A stretch of 64,000 nt of DNA, taken from contig JAZKBK010000004.1 in the NCBI GenBank assembly GCA_040388625.1, positions 558,001-622,000 of the forward strand. The letters are read 5' to 3'. Shown piece after piece: positions 52,901 to 59,929 of this stretch (position 1 is its first letter; each line of letters starts with the position of its first letter). Below the pieces are notes generated by a model. It saw only the letters and a program-made list of their open reading frames with translations, made no database searches and was not told the DNA's origin. The position numbers were made by a program, and so were the translations under genes. This DNA comes from Gemmatimonadota bacterium (lineage in GTDB: Bacteria; Gemmatimonadota; Gemmatimonadetes; Gemmatimonadales; Gemmatimonadaceae).

Positions 52901-53236
52901 AGCGTTCGCCGTGAGCGTGAAGTCCTGCTGTATGTTACGCCCCGATGTAAGCGTCACCCGGACCGTATGTGGCGCGTAGCCGACTCGACGCGCAGTGAGG
53001 TCGACCGTCTGACCGGTCATTCGTGCCGCTGACACGTTGATGGTGTACACGCCCTGGTCGTTGGTATAGGCGCCGAGACCTAGCGAAGAAATTGAGACGC
53101 TTGCTGCAGTCAGCGGCGCACCGCTTTCCGTCAACACGCGTCCCGATATTGTACCGCCTTGCTGTGCTGCTGCTACGGAGGCAACCGTTGCCAACGCAGC
53201 CGTGACTGAACTGATACGCTTGAACAACCTAAGCAT
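49982..53236 (-). CDS. SusC/RagA-family TonB-dependent outer-membrane transporter (pair 4)
   Basis: 1084 residues with GGAGGA 3 nt before the ATG. Signal peptide about 1-24, carboxypeptidase-D regulatory-like domain (ISGRVLTESGAPLTAASV), plug with LFIVDGTPV and TVTVLKGPNAAAIYGSRGANG. The barrel ends LGLNLRITP, without the usual terminal aromatic residue. A Gly-rich loop (RGRGGSPNGGGLGG) interrupts the plug after FIVDGTPV. Paired with susD4; substrate unknown. Confidence 0.93.
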   Translation of the reverse strand: MLRLFKRISSVTAALATVASVAAAQQGGTISGRVLTESGAPLTAASVSISSLGLGAYTNDQGVYTINVSAARMTGQTVDLTARRVGYAPHTVRVTLTSGRNIQQDFTLTANATSLTGVVVSALGVEKQKSQLGTAIQQVSSEQLNATHDQNIVNQLEGKVSGVAITGSGTQGGSTKITIRGANSITGNNDPLFIVDGTPVSNRGRGGSPNGGGLGGSNVDFGSVINDIDPNDIATVTVLKGPNAAAIYGSRGANGVVLITTKRGSASANGFQTAVTSSVTFDTPSIEPKFQNLYGQGSGGQFQFVDGAGGGTQDFNDQSFGPRLDGRTMGCIFTTAPNSTTYDQTQPCTQFDSPVVNGVLQPSPWIAHPNNVSSFFQTGQTWNNNIAFSGGTDRATGRLSVGDENTKGVIPNNTFRKVSSSFAGNFNVSSRLSTSATVQYISDKAYNRPGVGYNSGIMEGLYVWFGRQVDMNALKNYEPHADQTFSCNDQYNWNCNFHNNPYWIQYQNPEADNRDHVIGSAAATWKVTNWLNAQAQTGTDYYRSNIAQNYAAGNLGYSDLAYNGAFYHFNNTGNENNSSLLLTANKTAKSWLQLSGTLGANRRYATYGSSSLQSDAILAADIYNVSNSAKSPTVNEYAERRQTNSVYGSGSFTLGQVWTVEVTGRNDWSSTLPKGSNSYFYPSINSSLVLTDLMPSLKNRVLSYAKIRGAIANVGNDADPYQLATTYVGQANKFGSLPQYTLSDTRANPTLKPENTNSAEVGLELGFLNNRATLDASYYGKATTNEIVSLSLANETGFSAAALNAGKLTNKGIEAQLTLIPIQLANGFQWTSTFNYSANRSKLVSLYPGVQNYRIGSTWTIDEEARVGQPYGDIFATPYKRDSTTGELLLSDGLPQNDAGHRRVLGNVNPKWIGGWNNEVRWGRFTASALLDIHRGGNIYSVTNMFGQYTGVLTSTINGRQVDWNNPGLVVHGIDQATGKENTVNVTSENYYQSLFENGEAFLYDDSFVKLREVRVGVDLPSGFTNRLKVSSANLAFVGRNLWTHTKVPNIDPEFTYTTGNYQGAEFAALPTTRSLGLNLRITP

Positions 53237-53409
53237 GGTTCCTCCAGGGTTGCCCCTGATAGGTGTGACATGACCACACGGACGAATTACGACTTTGGGA
53301 ACTGGACATTCCCCGACTCACTCCTCTTTAGAGATTGGTAAAAAGATTGCAGCCGGACTGACTTGCTTTCGTTGTAAGGAAAGTGTCTGGCCGGAAATCG
53401 TTGGGACAA

Positions 53410-53438
53410 AGGGTACGGCCATATGTCTTTTGTGTCAA
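53410..53438 (-). promoter_or_regulatory. Possible sigma70-type promoter for susC4
   Basis: On the minus strand TTGACA (53438-53433), a 17-bp spacer, then TACCCT (53415-53410). The -35 is perfect and the -10 is weak. It would give a leader of about 165 nt before susC4. Confidence 0.3.
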
Positions 53439-53531
53439 TGAACGCCGTACGTATGCAGGCGGTATCGGCTTCGTAAATACTGTGCGACCACGGTCAGCGC
53501 AGGAGCACACACCGCACGACAATGGTACACA

Positions 53532-53573
53532 AACGCACAGATGCGACCGTGACTACGGTCGCATCTGTGCGTT
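53532..53573 (-). terminator. 19-bp perfect hairpin after the lemA operon
   Basis: Arms 53532-53550 and 53555-53573 pair exactly around GACT. It lies 70 bp downstream of the lemA stop on the minus strand and is followed by TTGTGT. Confidence 0.75.
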
Positions 53574-53642
53574 ACAAACTATCAATACAGTATTAAGGAT
53601 TTATAAAGGAATACTGAATATTCACGCATTCCCTGACCGCAA

Positions 53643-54206
53643 CTAGAACTTCACCGTCGGTGTAGTCGCGCTTCCGGGTGCGGCTTCGTAATACGTCCGC
53701 GGCTTGGCACCTGTCACCTTTGCGGTGATCGCCTGCGGGAAGGTTCTGATGTAAGTGTTGTACGCCTGCACCGCGCTGTTGTAATCTCCGCGCGCAACTG
53801 CCACGCGGTTCTCCGTTCCAGTCAGCTCATCCTGCAGCGCGAGAAAGTTCTCGTTGCTCTTGAGCTGCGGATAGTTCTCGGCGATCGCCAGGAGCCGTCC
53901 GATCGCGCCAGTCGCAGCCTGATCGGCCGCGGCCATCTGCGCGGGGTCTCCGGTCTTCACTGCGCCCGCAAGCTGCGCGCGCGCGTTGGCGATGCTGATG
54001 TAAACGGTGTCTTCCTGCTTGGTTACACCCTTCACGGTGTTCACCAGATTCGGAATGAGGTCCGCACGACGCTGCAACTGAACCTGGATCTGCTGCTTGG
54101 CCGACTGAGCCTGCTCGTCAAGGCTCTGGATCTTGTTATAGCCACAGCCGGTCAGCAGGAGGGCGGCCGGTAGCATCCATGCGAGAAATCTGCGCTGCCT
54201 GATCAT
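53643..54206 (-). CDS. lemA: LemA-family protein
   Basis: 187 residues from ATG 54206, with GAGAGGA 6 nt upstream. The N-terminus has a membrane/lipoprotein signal with lipobox LLTGC. Then comes the LemA signature YNKIQSLDEQAQSAKQQIQVQ, LQRRADLIPNLVNTVKG, and later ENFLALQDELTGTENRVAVAR and YNSAVQAYNTYIRTFP. LemA proteins are helical bundles of uncertain role at the cell envelope, often next to TPM-domain genes, as here. It is the last gene of a three-gene operon. Confidence 0.92.
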   Translation of the reverse strand: MIRQRRFLAWMLPAALLLTGCGYNKIQSLDEQAQSAKQQIQVQLQRRADLIPNLVNTVKGVTKQEDTVYISIANARAQLAGAVKTGDPAQMAAADQAATGAIGRLLAIAENYPQLKSNENFLALQDELTGTENRVAVARGDYNSAVQAYNTYIRTFPQAITAKVTGAKPRTYYEAAPGSATTPTVKF

Positions 54207-54217
54207 CGGTAGTCCTC

Positions 54218-54937
54218 TCAAGGTCTCGTGTTCGGAAGGGCGGACACGTAGGCCGTCACCGCTTCCATTGCTGTTAAATATGCGCCGAGCACCACCTGCG
54301 CGCGCTCCTTGGGGATGGCCTTCGAGTCACGAAGCTGCTGTGCCGCGGACTCGAACGGAGTTGCATCGACCCCGGTGAGTGCCGCGACCTCCCGGGCGAT
54401 CTCGGCGTATCCATGGGGCGGCGTGCGGCCGGCGAGGCGCAGGATTCCGCGGAAGACAACCATGAGCGTGCTGAGACTCGCAGTCATGAGCTTTACCTGC
54501 TCGCTCGAATCGTTGCCGGCAAGCAGCACCGCGCCGCGCAACCGGAGCAGCACTCCCATCGCCTCGCGCTCCAACTGCAGGCGCAGGTCGTCGTGCGCGA
54601 CGGAGATTCCCTCGAACGGCGAATCGCCATACAGAACCTTGTTGCGCTCGAGTATGTCCGCGTATTCCATCGCAAATATGTCGCTGGAGGCGCGCCACTC
54701 CCTCTGGGTAAAGGTCATCGGCGGATGATTCCCTGCATCGCGCCAGGCCCGCGTCACGGCGGACAGCTCGCGCAGCCGGCCGAGCGGTACGTCATCCACG
54801 ATAATCAGCACGTTGAAGTCGGATCGCTTCGCGACGTGCTCGGCGCCGCCAGCCGCGGCGGATCCGTAGAGCACTACCGAGCGCAGCGAAGTGCCGTAGG
54901 CGGCGCGGAGTTGGGTTACCAGCTCATCAAGTGTCAT
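54218..54937 (-). CDS. Nucleotidyltransferase-fold protein with an incomplete catalytic motif
   Basis: 239 residues. The N-terminal domain has LRSVVLYGSAAAGG and KRSDFNVLIIVDD. This is the GS-x-DxD plan of MNT-like nucleotidyltransferases, but the second aspartate is asparagine (SDFN). The middle has FAMEYADILERNKVLYGD; the C-terminal half is helical. The DxN variation may mean no catalysis, or a known sub-branch with a different metal set. The gene overlaps nothing and is read 15 bp after the TPM gene. An enzyme of this fold between lemA and a TPM gene is an unusual partnership; a role in envelope stress or toxin-like signalling would be guesswork. Confidence 0.65.
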   Translation of the reverse strand: MTLDELVTQLRAAYGTSLRSVVLYGSAAAGGAEHVAKRSDFNVLIIVDDVPLGRLRELSAVTRAWRDAGNHPPMTFTQREWRASSDIFAMEYADILERNKVLYGDSPFEGISVAHDDLRLQLEREAMGVLLRLRGAVLLAGNDSSEQVKLMTASLSTLMVVFRGILRLAGRTPPHGYAEIAREVAALTGVDATPFESAAQQLRDSKAIPKERAQVVLGAYLTAMEAVTAYVSALPNTRP

Positions 54938-54952
54938 CGTGATCTCCAGGGT

Positions 54953-55774
54953 CTACCAGCTGCCGCCACCACCGCCCCCGCTGAACCCGCCGCCTCCGCC
55001 GAAACCGCCAAATCCACCACCGCCGCCACCACCAAATCCACCGCCGCCGCCGGAGAAGCCACCGAATCCGCCTCCCCCGCCCCACGGGATGAAGAGCGGC
55101 AGGCAGCCGCCACAACCCCCGCCGCGGCGACCGCGACGAAGATTACTCAGCATGATGACCACGAAGACGATCGCCAGGAAGATCATCTGCGGAGGGAACC
55201 CTCCGCCACTCGGCTCGGGCGCCGCTTCTGGCTCCGGCGCGTGCAGCGCCGTGTCGAGCGTGAAATGGAACTCGTTCGCGAAGCGCTGAGCGGTAAGGAG
55301 CGTCAGCAGCTGGATGCCGCGGCCGTAATCCTTCTGTTTGAAGAACGGGATCGCCTGTCTGCACATGGTGCCGGCGTCGGCGTCGGTAACGAAACCTTCC
55401 GCGCCATTGCCGACGAGTATGAAGCACTCGCCCCTGCCATCGGAGTTGGTCTCCTTGGGGACGACCAGAATCACTGCGCCAGCGTTGCGGGTCGGATCGC
55501 CCGGATTACCGATCTTTCCGACCTTCCACTGGCGTCCGATCTTGAGCGCAACGTCGGACGGCGCGTAGTCGCCGATGTCGGGAAGCGTGACAACGGTGAA
55601 TTCGCCACGCGATTTGTTGCGCACATCGCTGGCGATCTGCTCTATGTGGGCCGCGGCGTCGGCCGGAATTACATGGGCGAAGTCGTTGACCAGCCCCACC
55701 GGCTGCGGGATCGTCGGACCACTCTGGACGAGGAGCGCCAGAAGCGCCGATTGAAGTAGGGTCTGGAGCACCAT
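54953..55774 (-). CDS. TPM-domain membrane protein with a glycine-rich tail (YgcG-like)
   Basis: 273 residues. Signal peptide about 1-18, then the TPM domain about 24-165 (PVGLVNDFAHVIPADAAAHIEQ, RNAGAVILVVPKE, GNGAEGFVTDADAG). One transmembrane helix (about 195-211: MIFLAIVFVVIMLSN) precedes a tail of FGG and SGG repeats ending GGGGGGSW. The layout equals YgcG-type proteins usually partnered with LemA. TPM domains are proposed to be phosphatases or assembly factors. First gene of the operon; its ATG is 12 bp from that of the divergent DsbA-like gene. Confidence 0.85.
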   Translation of the reverse strand: MVLQTLLQSALLALLVQSGPTIPQPVGLVNDFAHVIPADAAAHIEQIASDVRNKSRGEFTVVTLPDIGDYAPSDVALKIGRQWKVGKIGNPGDPTRNAGAVILVVPKETNSDGRGECFILVGNGAEGFVTDADAGTMCRQAIPFFKQKDYGRGIQLLTLLTAQRFANEFHFTLDTALHAPEPEAAPEPSGGGFPPQMIFLAIVFVVIMLSNLRRGRRGGGCGGCLPLFIPWGGGGGFGGFSGGGGGFGGGGGGGFGGFGGGGGFSGGGGGGSW

Positions 55775-55779
55775 AGTAT
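55774..55779 (+). promoter_or_regulatory. Candidate -10 box (TAGTAT) 7 nt before the DsbA-like ATG
   Basis: TAGTAT is followed by seven bases and ATG at 55787. The box overlaps the first codon of the divergent TPM gene, leaving no space for a leader. Confidence 0.35.
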
Positions 55780-55786
55780 TTACGGC

Positions 55787-56488
55787 ATGCGTACTACACT
55801 AGTCAACGGACTCGCTGGACTCTCGCTCGCTGCCTCGATCACATTTGTGTCTCTTGGCTGCGCCAAGCCGAACGGGCACACGGCGAGTGACACGCCGACA
55901 GCGGCTGGATCGCCGGTGGCGGTGACGGGCGCGCTCACCGACTCGCTTTCCAAAACGGCGGACTCGAGTCGCATTCAGGGATCGCCATCGGCGAAGATCT
56001 GGGTGATCGAGGTGAGCGACTTCCAGTGTCCGTACTGCAAGGAATGGCACGATGCCACATATAAGATGGTGCGCGACGATTACGTGAAGACCGGCAAGGT
56101 ACGCATGGCGTACGTCAATTTCCCGCTGTCGATCCACGCGCACGCACATCAGGCTGCGATCGCGGCGATGTGCGCGGGCGCGCAGGACAAGTTCTGGGAG
56201 ATGCACGACGCACTGTTCGCGTCGCAGTCGAGTTGGGAAGCGCTGCCAGATCCTACGACGACGTTTGATTCGCTGGCCAAGTCTGTCGGGGTCGATGCGG
56301 CCAGGTATCATGCGTGTCTCAGCTCACCATCGATCGCCGCACTGGTGGCCGGCGATCAACAGCGCGCGAAAGGCGGCGGCGTGACTGCCACGCCGAGTTT
56401 CTGGGTTGGCGGCAAGCTGATCGAGGGTGCGATTCCGACGAGCGAGATGAAGGCTGCAATCGATCAGGCCCTCGAAGCGACGAAGTGA
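55787..56488 (+). CDS. DsbA/thioredoxin-like disulfide oxidoreductase lipoprotein
   Basis: 233 residues. Signal peptide with lipobox VSLGC near residue 25. Thioredoxin fold of the DSBA/Thioredoxin_4 type with active-site CPYC (FQCPYCKEWH, about residue 81) and the cis-proline loop VTATPSFWVGGKL. It should form or isomerise disulfides in periplasmic proteins. Extra cysteines AAMCAG and HACLSS might form a second pair. It is divergent from the TPM gene, and repeat-rich sequence follows before waaA. Confidence 0.85.
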   Translation: MRTTLVNGLAGLSLAASITFVSLGCAKPNGHTASDTPTAAGSPVAVTGALTDSLSKTADSSRIQGSPSAKIWVIEVSDFQCPYCKEWHDATYKMVRDDYVKTGKVRMAYVNFPLSIHAHAHQAAIAAMCAGAQDKFWEMHDALFASQSSWEALPDPTTTFDSLAKSVGVDAARYHACLSSPSIAALVAGDQQRAKGGGVTATPSFWVGGKLIEGAIPTSEMKAAIDQALEATK

Positions 56489-56501
56489 GTCTGAAGTGAC
56501 A

Positions 56502-56521
56502 GGCACGGATGCATCCGTGCC
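56502..56521. repeat. Perfect 20-bp palindrome (family A), copy of that at 14851
   Basis: GGCACGGATGCATCCGTGCC with the flanking AGTGACA, identical to the copy 41.6 kb away. Lies 14 bp after the DsbA-like gene. Confidence 0.8.
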
Positions 56522-56558
56522 CCCCATTCACGAGCCATCTTTGCCATTGGTGAGTGTC

Positions 56559-56603
56559 GTTACCGGAGAGAGCGGTAACATGGATCCCCGCTTTCGCGGG
56601 AAT
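56559..56603. repeat. Two hairpins before waaA, the second a GCGGGAATGAC-type repeat
   Basis: GTTACCG (56559-56565) pairs with CGGTAAC (56573-56579). Then ATCCCCGC (56584-56591), TTTC, GCGGGAAT (56596-56603) followed by GACGACA forms the second, with one mismatch. This core also appears at 6515 and 59881. Confidence 0.6.
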
Positions 56604-56635
56604 GACGACAGCTGGGATAACGGAGCGCGCAGCTC

Positions 56636-57925
56636 GTGACTCCCTGGCTTCGCGTAGCGTATGGCGCAGCTGCAAGAACGGCGGAGATGATCAGCCTCGT
56701 GACGCCGCGCACTACAGAGAGCAAGCTTGCCAGAGCGTTCGTCGCACGACGGGGAATCAGGCGACGTTACCGGAACTGGGGCGCCAAGGGACGTGACAGG
56801 TCGCGGCCGCTGTTGTGGATTCACGCGGCCTCCGTCGGCGAGGGGCTCATGGCGTTACCCATAGTTCACAGTGTCCGGAGAGCCCTACCAAACGTGCAGA
56901 TTGCATACACGTTCTTCTCGCCCAGCGCGGAGTCACTCGCGAAGCAGATGGGTGCGGACTTCAGTGACTATCTGCCGTTCGATTCCGCCGGTGCCGCGCG
57001 AGTCGCTATCGATGCGCTCGATCCGACGGCGCTGGTGTTCGCGAAAGGCGATGTGTGGCCGGCGCTGGTTCGAGAAGCGTCATCGCAGGGAGTGAGGCTC
57101 GCACTCGTGAGTGCCTCGATTCCCGCGAGCTCGCTACGCAAGAGCTCTGTCGGGTCGATGATAACGCGCGATGCGTACCGGGCGCTGGATGCGATCGGCG
57201 CCGCGAGCACGGACGATGCTGCGCGCATCGTCGAAGCCGGCGCGCGCGCCGATCGCGTGCGCGTGACCGGTGATACACGGTACGACCAGGCGTGGGCGCG
57301 CGCACGCACGGAGCCACGCAACGTGGAGATCGTAGCTGCACTGAGCTCGCCGCGTCCGACTCTCGTCGCAGGCTCGACGTGGCGCTCCGACGAGCGCGAG
57401 CTGTTCGCGGCGTGGCGAGCGGTGCGTGCGCAGGTGCCGGACGCACGCCTCATAATAGCGCCACACGAATTGGCTGAGGGGCACGTCGCGGCGATCGAAC
57501 ACTGGGCCCGGGCCAGCTCGCTATCCGCTTCATCGCTCGCGTCCGCAACAGCATCGACGGACGTGATAATCGTCGACCGACTTGGCGTACTCGCAGATCT
57601 GTATGCGCTTGCTACGGTTGCGTACGTTGGAGGCGGATTCCACGATGCCGGGCTACATTCGCTCGTCGAGCCCGCGGTATTTCGCGTACCGGTGATCGTC
57701 GGTCCCCGTCATGAGGACTCGCGCGACGCTGCTCTCATGCTGGCGACCGGTGGTGCCGTGAGTGTCGATGATGCACGGCAACTGTCACGCACCTTGATTC
57801 GTCTCTTCACGACCGAACAGGAGCGCGCCGACCGCGCGGACGCGATCGGTGCGGTAGTCGCGGGCGAGCTAGGCGCTGTCGACCGTACCTTCGAGGTCGT
57901 TCGGGAGCTGCTGCGGGCGGTGTAG
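56636..57925 (+). CDS. waaA: 3-deoxy-D-manno-octulosonic-acid (Kdo) transferase
   Basis: 429 residues starting with GTG. GRDRSRPLLWIHAASVGEGLMALP is the WaaA opening with the catalytic-site glutamate, followed by AYTFFSPSAE and KGDVWPALVRE. The C-terminal half has VAGSTWRSDERELFAAW, IIAPHE and the donor-binding VAYVGGGFHDAGLHSLVEPAVFRVPVIVGP. It adds Kdo to lipid A precursor on the cytoplasmic face of the inner membrane, which shows the organism makes lipopolysaccharide. Its last 57 bp overlap the convergent EAL gene. Confidence 0.93.
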   Translation: MTPWLRVAYGAAARTAEMISLVTPRTTESKLARAFVARRGIRRRYRNWGAKGRDRSRPLLWIHAASVGEGLMALPIVHSVRRALPNVQIAYTFFSPSAESLAKQMGADFSDYLPFDSAGAARVAIDALDPTALVFAKGDVWPALVREASSQGVRLALVSASIPASSLRKSSVGSMITRDAYRALDAIGAASTDDAARIVEAGARADRVRVTGDTRYDQAWARARTEPRNVEIVAALSSPRPTLVAGSTWRSDERELFAAWRAVRAQVPDARLIIAPHELAEGHVAAIEHWARASSLSASSLASATASTDVIIVDRLGVLADLYALATVAYVGGGFHDAGLHSLVEPAVFRVPVIVGPRHEDSRDAALMLATGGAVSVDDARQLSRTLIRLFTTEQERADRADAIGAVVAGELGAVDRTFEVVRELLRAV

Positions 57926-59206
57926 GTAGAATCCCTGCACGAGGTGTACGCCGAGCGACTTTACGACCTCGTATTCCTGCTCGTATTCGACGCCTTCGGC
58001 GATCACCATCGCACCCTGGTCATTGGCAAAACGAACTAGCGTCGCGACGAGGTCCTGCTTGATGAAGTTGGTATCGATTCCGTTGATGAGCGAAATGTCG
58101 AGCTTGATGAAATCCGGCTCCAGGTTCGCGATGGAGCCGAGACCAGCGTAGCCGCTGCCCGCATCATCGACGGCGAAGCGGAAGCCCCTGTCGCGGAACG
58201 CGCGCAGTCGCTCGCGGAACTTCGGGTAATCCTTGATCGCAGTGCGCTCGGTGATCTCGATGACTACGCGGTGGGCATCGGACGCGCCGAGTGCCGTGTC
58301 ACCGAACTCGGGATCGGCGAAATCGTGCGGGTCCACATTCACGAACAGTGCTTCGCCCGGCTTGAGCAGCTGAGATATTCCTTCAACCGCGCGGTCCCGG
58401 CACAGCCGGCTCAACTCCCAGATCAGGCCTGCCCGCGCGGCAACCTCGAACATGACCTCGGGTCGCCGCAAGGACCGCATCGATCCGCGCGCAAGCGCCT
58501 CGTATCCGAACACTCGCCCATCCGCTGCATGCACGATTGGATGGTAGTCCACGTACACCGCGCGCGCCCGCAGTGTCTCGCGCAGATCATCGACGAGTCG
58601 CGCCCGCTCGCGCTGCTCCAGGTTGTGTGCGTTGCTCGCAGCTTCGCGGATTCCACGATAGACGACACGTTCGAGGCGTGCCTTCGGATCGTACTGCACC
58701 ACTGCGCGACCAACATAGAGATCGAACAACGATGCGACGTCGGCGCCATGGATGCGCTCGAGCGCGTCCGCGATTCCTTCATTCAGCCGCGCGATGAGCG
58801 GCTCGCTGATGTAGCCACCGTCCGCGTCTTCGCGTCCAGGTGGCTCGTTCGGCGGAACGTAGAACAGGAGAAAATCGTCGTCGTTCGCATGGCTCAGCGC
58901 GAGACGCGCGGCGCGCAGGGGTGTTTCCGCGAGAATGACCGCCAGCTCGCGCGCGGTGGTATCAAGCACGGCGTCGAGCTTCTCCCATCCGTAAATCTCT
59001 TCGATCTTGGCGTAGCGGTCGAAGTTGAGGTACAGGATCACAAGTGCGCCGCGATCCTGCACTGCGCCGCGCAGGCTGTCGATCGCCGCAGCTAGGGTGG
59101 GCATCGCGTTGCGCGCGTCCTTCCCGGGAAACGCCAGAGACGCCGCCGCTACGGAGTCACCTACGCGGCGGCCGAGTGGCGGCCCACCGACGTACTTGGC
59201 CGTCAC
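57869..59206 (-). CDS. EAL-domain cyclic-di-GMP phosphodiesterase with degenerate GGDEF-like region
   Basis: 445 residues. An N-terminal GGDEF-like fold has SHANDDDF (105-112) where GGDEF should be, so no cyclase activity is expected. The EAL domain starts near 212 and keeps the catalytic set: E236 (YEALARG), N290, E320, D347 and D348 (DDAGSGYAGL), K368, E404 (AEGVE) and Q424. Hydrolysis of c-di-GMP is therefore likely. The start codon overlaps the stop of the response-regulator gene (ATGA), so they are coupled. The 3' end overlaps waaA by 57 bp in antisense. Confidence 0.88.
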   Translation of the reverse strand: MTAKYVGGPPLGRRVGDSVAAASLAFPGKDARNAMPTLAAAIDSLRGAVQDRGALVILYLNFDRYAKIEEIYGWEKLDAVLDTTARELAVILAETPLRAARLALSHANDDDFLLFYVPPNEPPGREDADGGYISEPLIARLNEGIADALERIHGADVASLFDLYVGRAVVQYDPKARLERVVYRGIREAASNAHNLEQRERARLVDDLRETLRARAVYVDYHPIVHAADGRVFGYEALARGSMRSLRRPEVMFEVAARAGLIWELSRLCRDRAVEGISQLLKPGEALFVNVDPHDFADPEFGDTALGASDAHRVVIEITERTAIKDYPKFRERLRAFRDRGFRFAVDDAGSGYAGLGSIANLEPDFIKLDISLINGIDTNFIKQDLVATLVRFANDQGAMVIAEGVEYEQEYEVVKSLGVHLVQGFYLHRPQQLPNDLEGTVDSA

Positions 59207-59649
59207 GCCTGAATTGCCGGACTCGCGGGAGCTGTCGAGTCTGTCGGACGGTCCGGACGCGCCGCAAGCGTGGCCACATTTCGCCGCAGCGCGGCAAGCA
59301 GCTTCGAGAAATCCAATGGTTTCTCCAGAAAGTCATCGGCGCCGGATTGCAATGCGGTCCGCTTGTCGGCGAGATCGCCGTGCGCCGTGACCATAATAAC
59401 GCGAATGGCAGCTGCGCGGGCGGGATCGCTTTTCATCACTCGGCAGACTTCCCAGCCGTCACGTCCGGGCATCATCACGTCGAGTAGGACCACGTGCGGA
59501 TCCACTTCATGGAGTCTGCGCAGCGCATCATCACCGTCATACGCTACTTCGACGGTGTATTCCTTCGTGGATTCGAGATACTGTCGGATGATGTCGGCGT
59601 TGTCGTGATTGTCATCCACGACCAACACGCGCAGGAGCTTATCAGGCAT
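59203..59649 (-). CDS. Response regulator receiver protein (CheY-like, single domain)
   Basis: 148 residues from ATG 59649 with AAAGGGA 3 nt upstream. Acidic pocket D12-D13, phosphorylation site D57 in LLDVMMPGRDG, T88 in VTAH and K110 in LEKPL are all present. After residue 112 there is only a short Ala/Pro tail, so no output domain. It is translationally coupled to the EAL protein, which is the likely output. No histidine kinase is in the window. Confidence 0.92.
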   Translation of the reverse strand: MPDKLLRVLVVDDNHDNADIIRQYLESTKEYTVEVAYDGDDALRRLHEVDPHVVLLDVMMPGRDGWEVCRVMKSDPARAAAIRVIMVTAHGDLADKRTALQSGADDFLEKPLDFSKLLAALRRNVATLAARPDRPTDSTAPASPAIQA

Positions 59650-59929
59650 CGGTCCCTTTGAGCCAAGGTCAGAGGGAAACAAGTGCAAAAGGGGGACCCG
59701 AACGGTCTCCCGGGACGCTACACTGCGATGACCGCTGCAAACAGGCCGGAAATATCGATGGCGAGCGCTGGCGGGCGCGTCGGGCTGCCATCGGCAGGCG
59801 GTCCTGCAGGATTTCCGGACGCCCGTCCAGGGGGCGCCAGTGCTCGACGACGCAGGCCGGAGAGGGTCGGCAGCAGATGGATTCCCGCTTTTGCGGGAAT
59901 GACGACCCGTGGCGCGTGCCTGGACTGCG
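59650..59929. repeat. 280-bp spacer with a GCGGGAATGAC-type hairpin at the end of the atp operon
   Basis: ATTCCCGC (59881-59888), TTTT, GCGGGAAT (59893-59900), then GACGACCCG. Twenty-nine bp downstream of the atpC stop on the minus strand, it may end the ATP-synthase transcript. The remainder of the spacer showed no gene. Confidence 0.6.

Larger units (their letters stand above)
53237..53642. other. 406-bp spacer upstream of susC4 and downstream of lemA
   Basis: No gene was seen. It contains the susC4 leader, a possible promoter at 53410-53438, the lemA-operon terminator at 53532-53573, and an AT-rich patch at about 53575-53625. Confidence 0.65.

Noticed and set aside
51533-53032. A 499-codon plus-strand open frame
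   Set aside because: Antisense to susC4, with shadow-like composition and no motif.
17554-53236. Classical polysaccharide utilisation locus
   Set aside because: No glycoside hydrolase, lyase or glycan-sensing regulator was found beside the SusCD pairs.
53328-53522. 64-codon minus-strand frame upstream of susC4
   Set aside because: No ribosome-binding site or recognisable sequence, and it overlaps the presumed susC4 promoter and leader.
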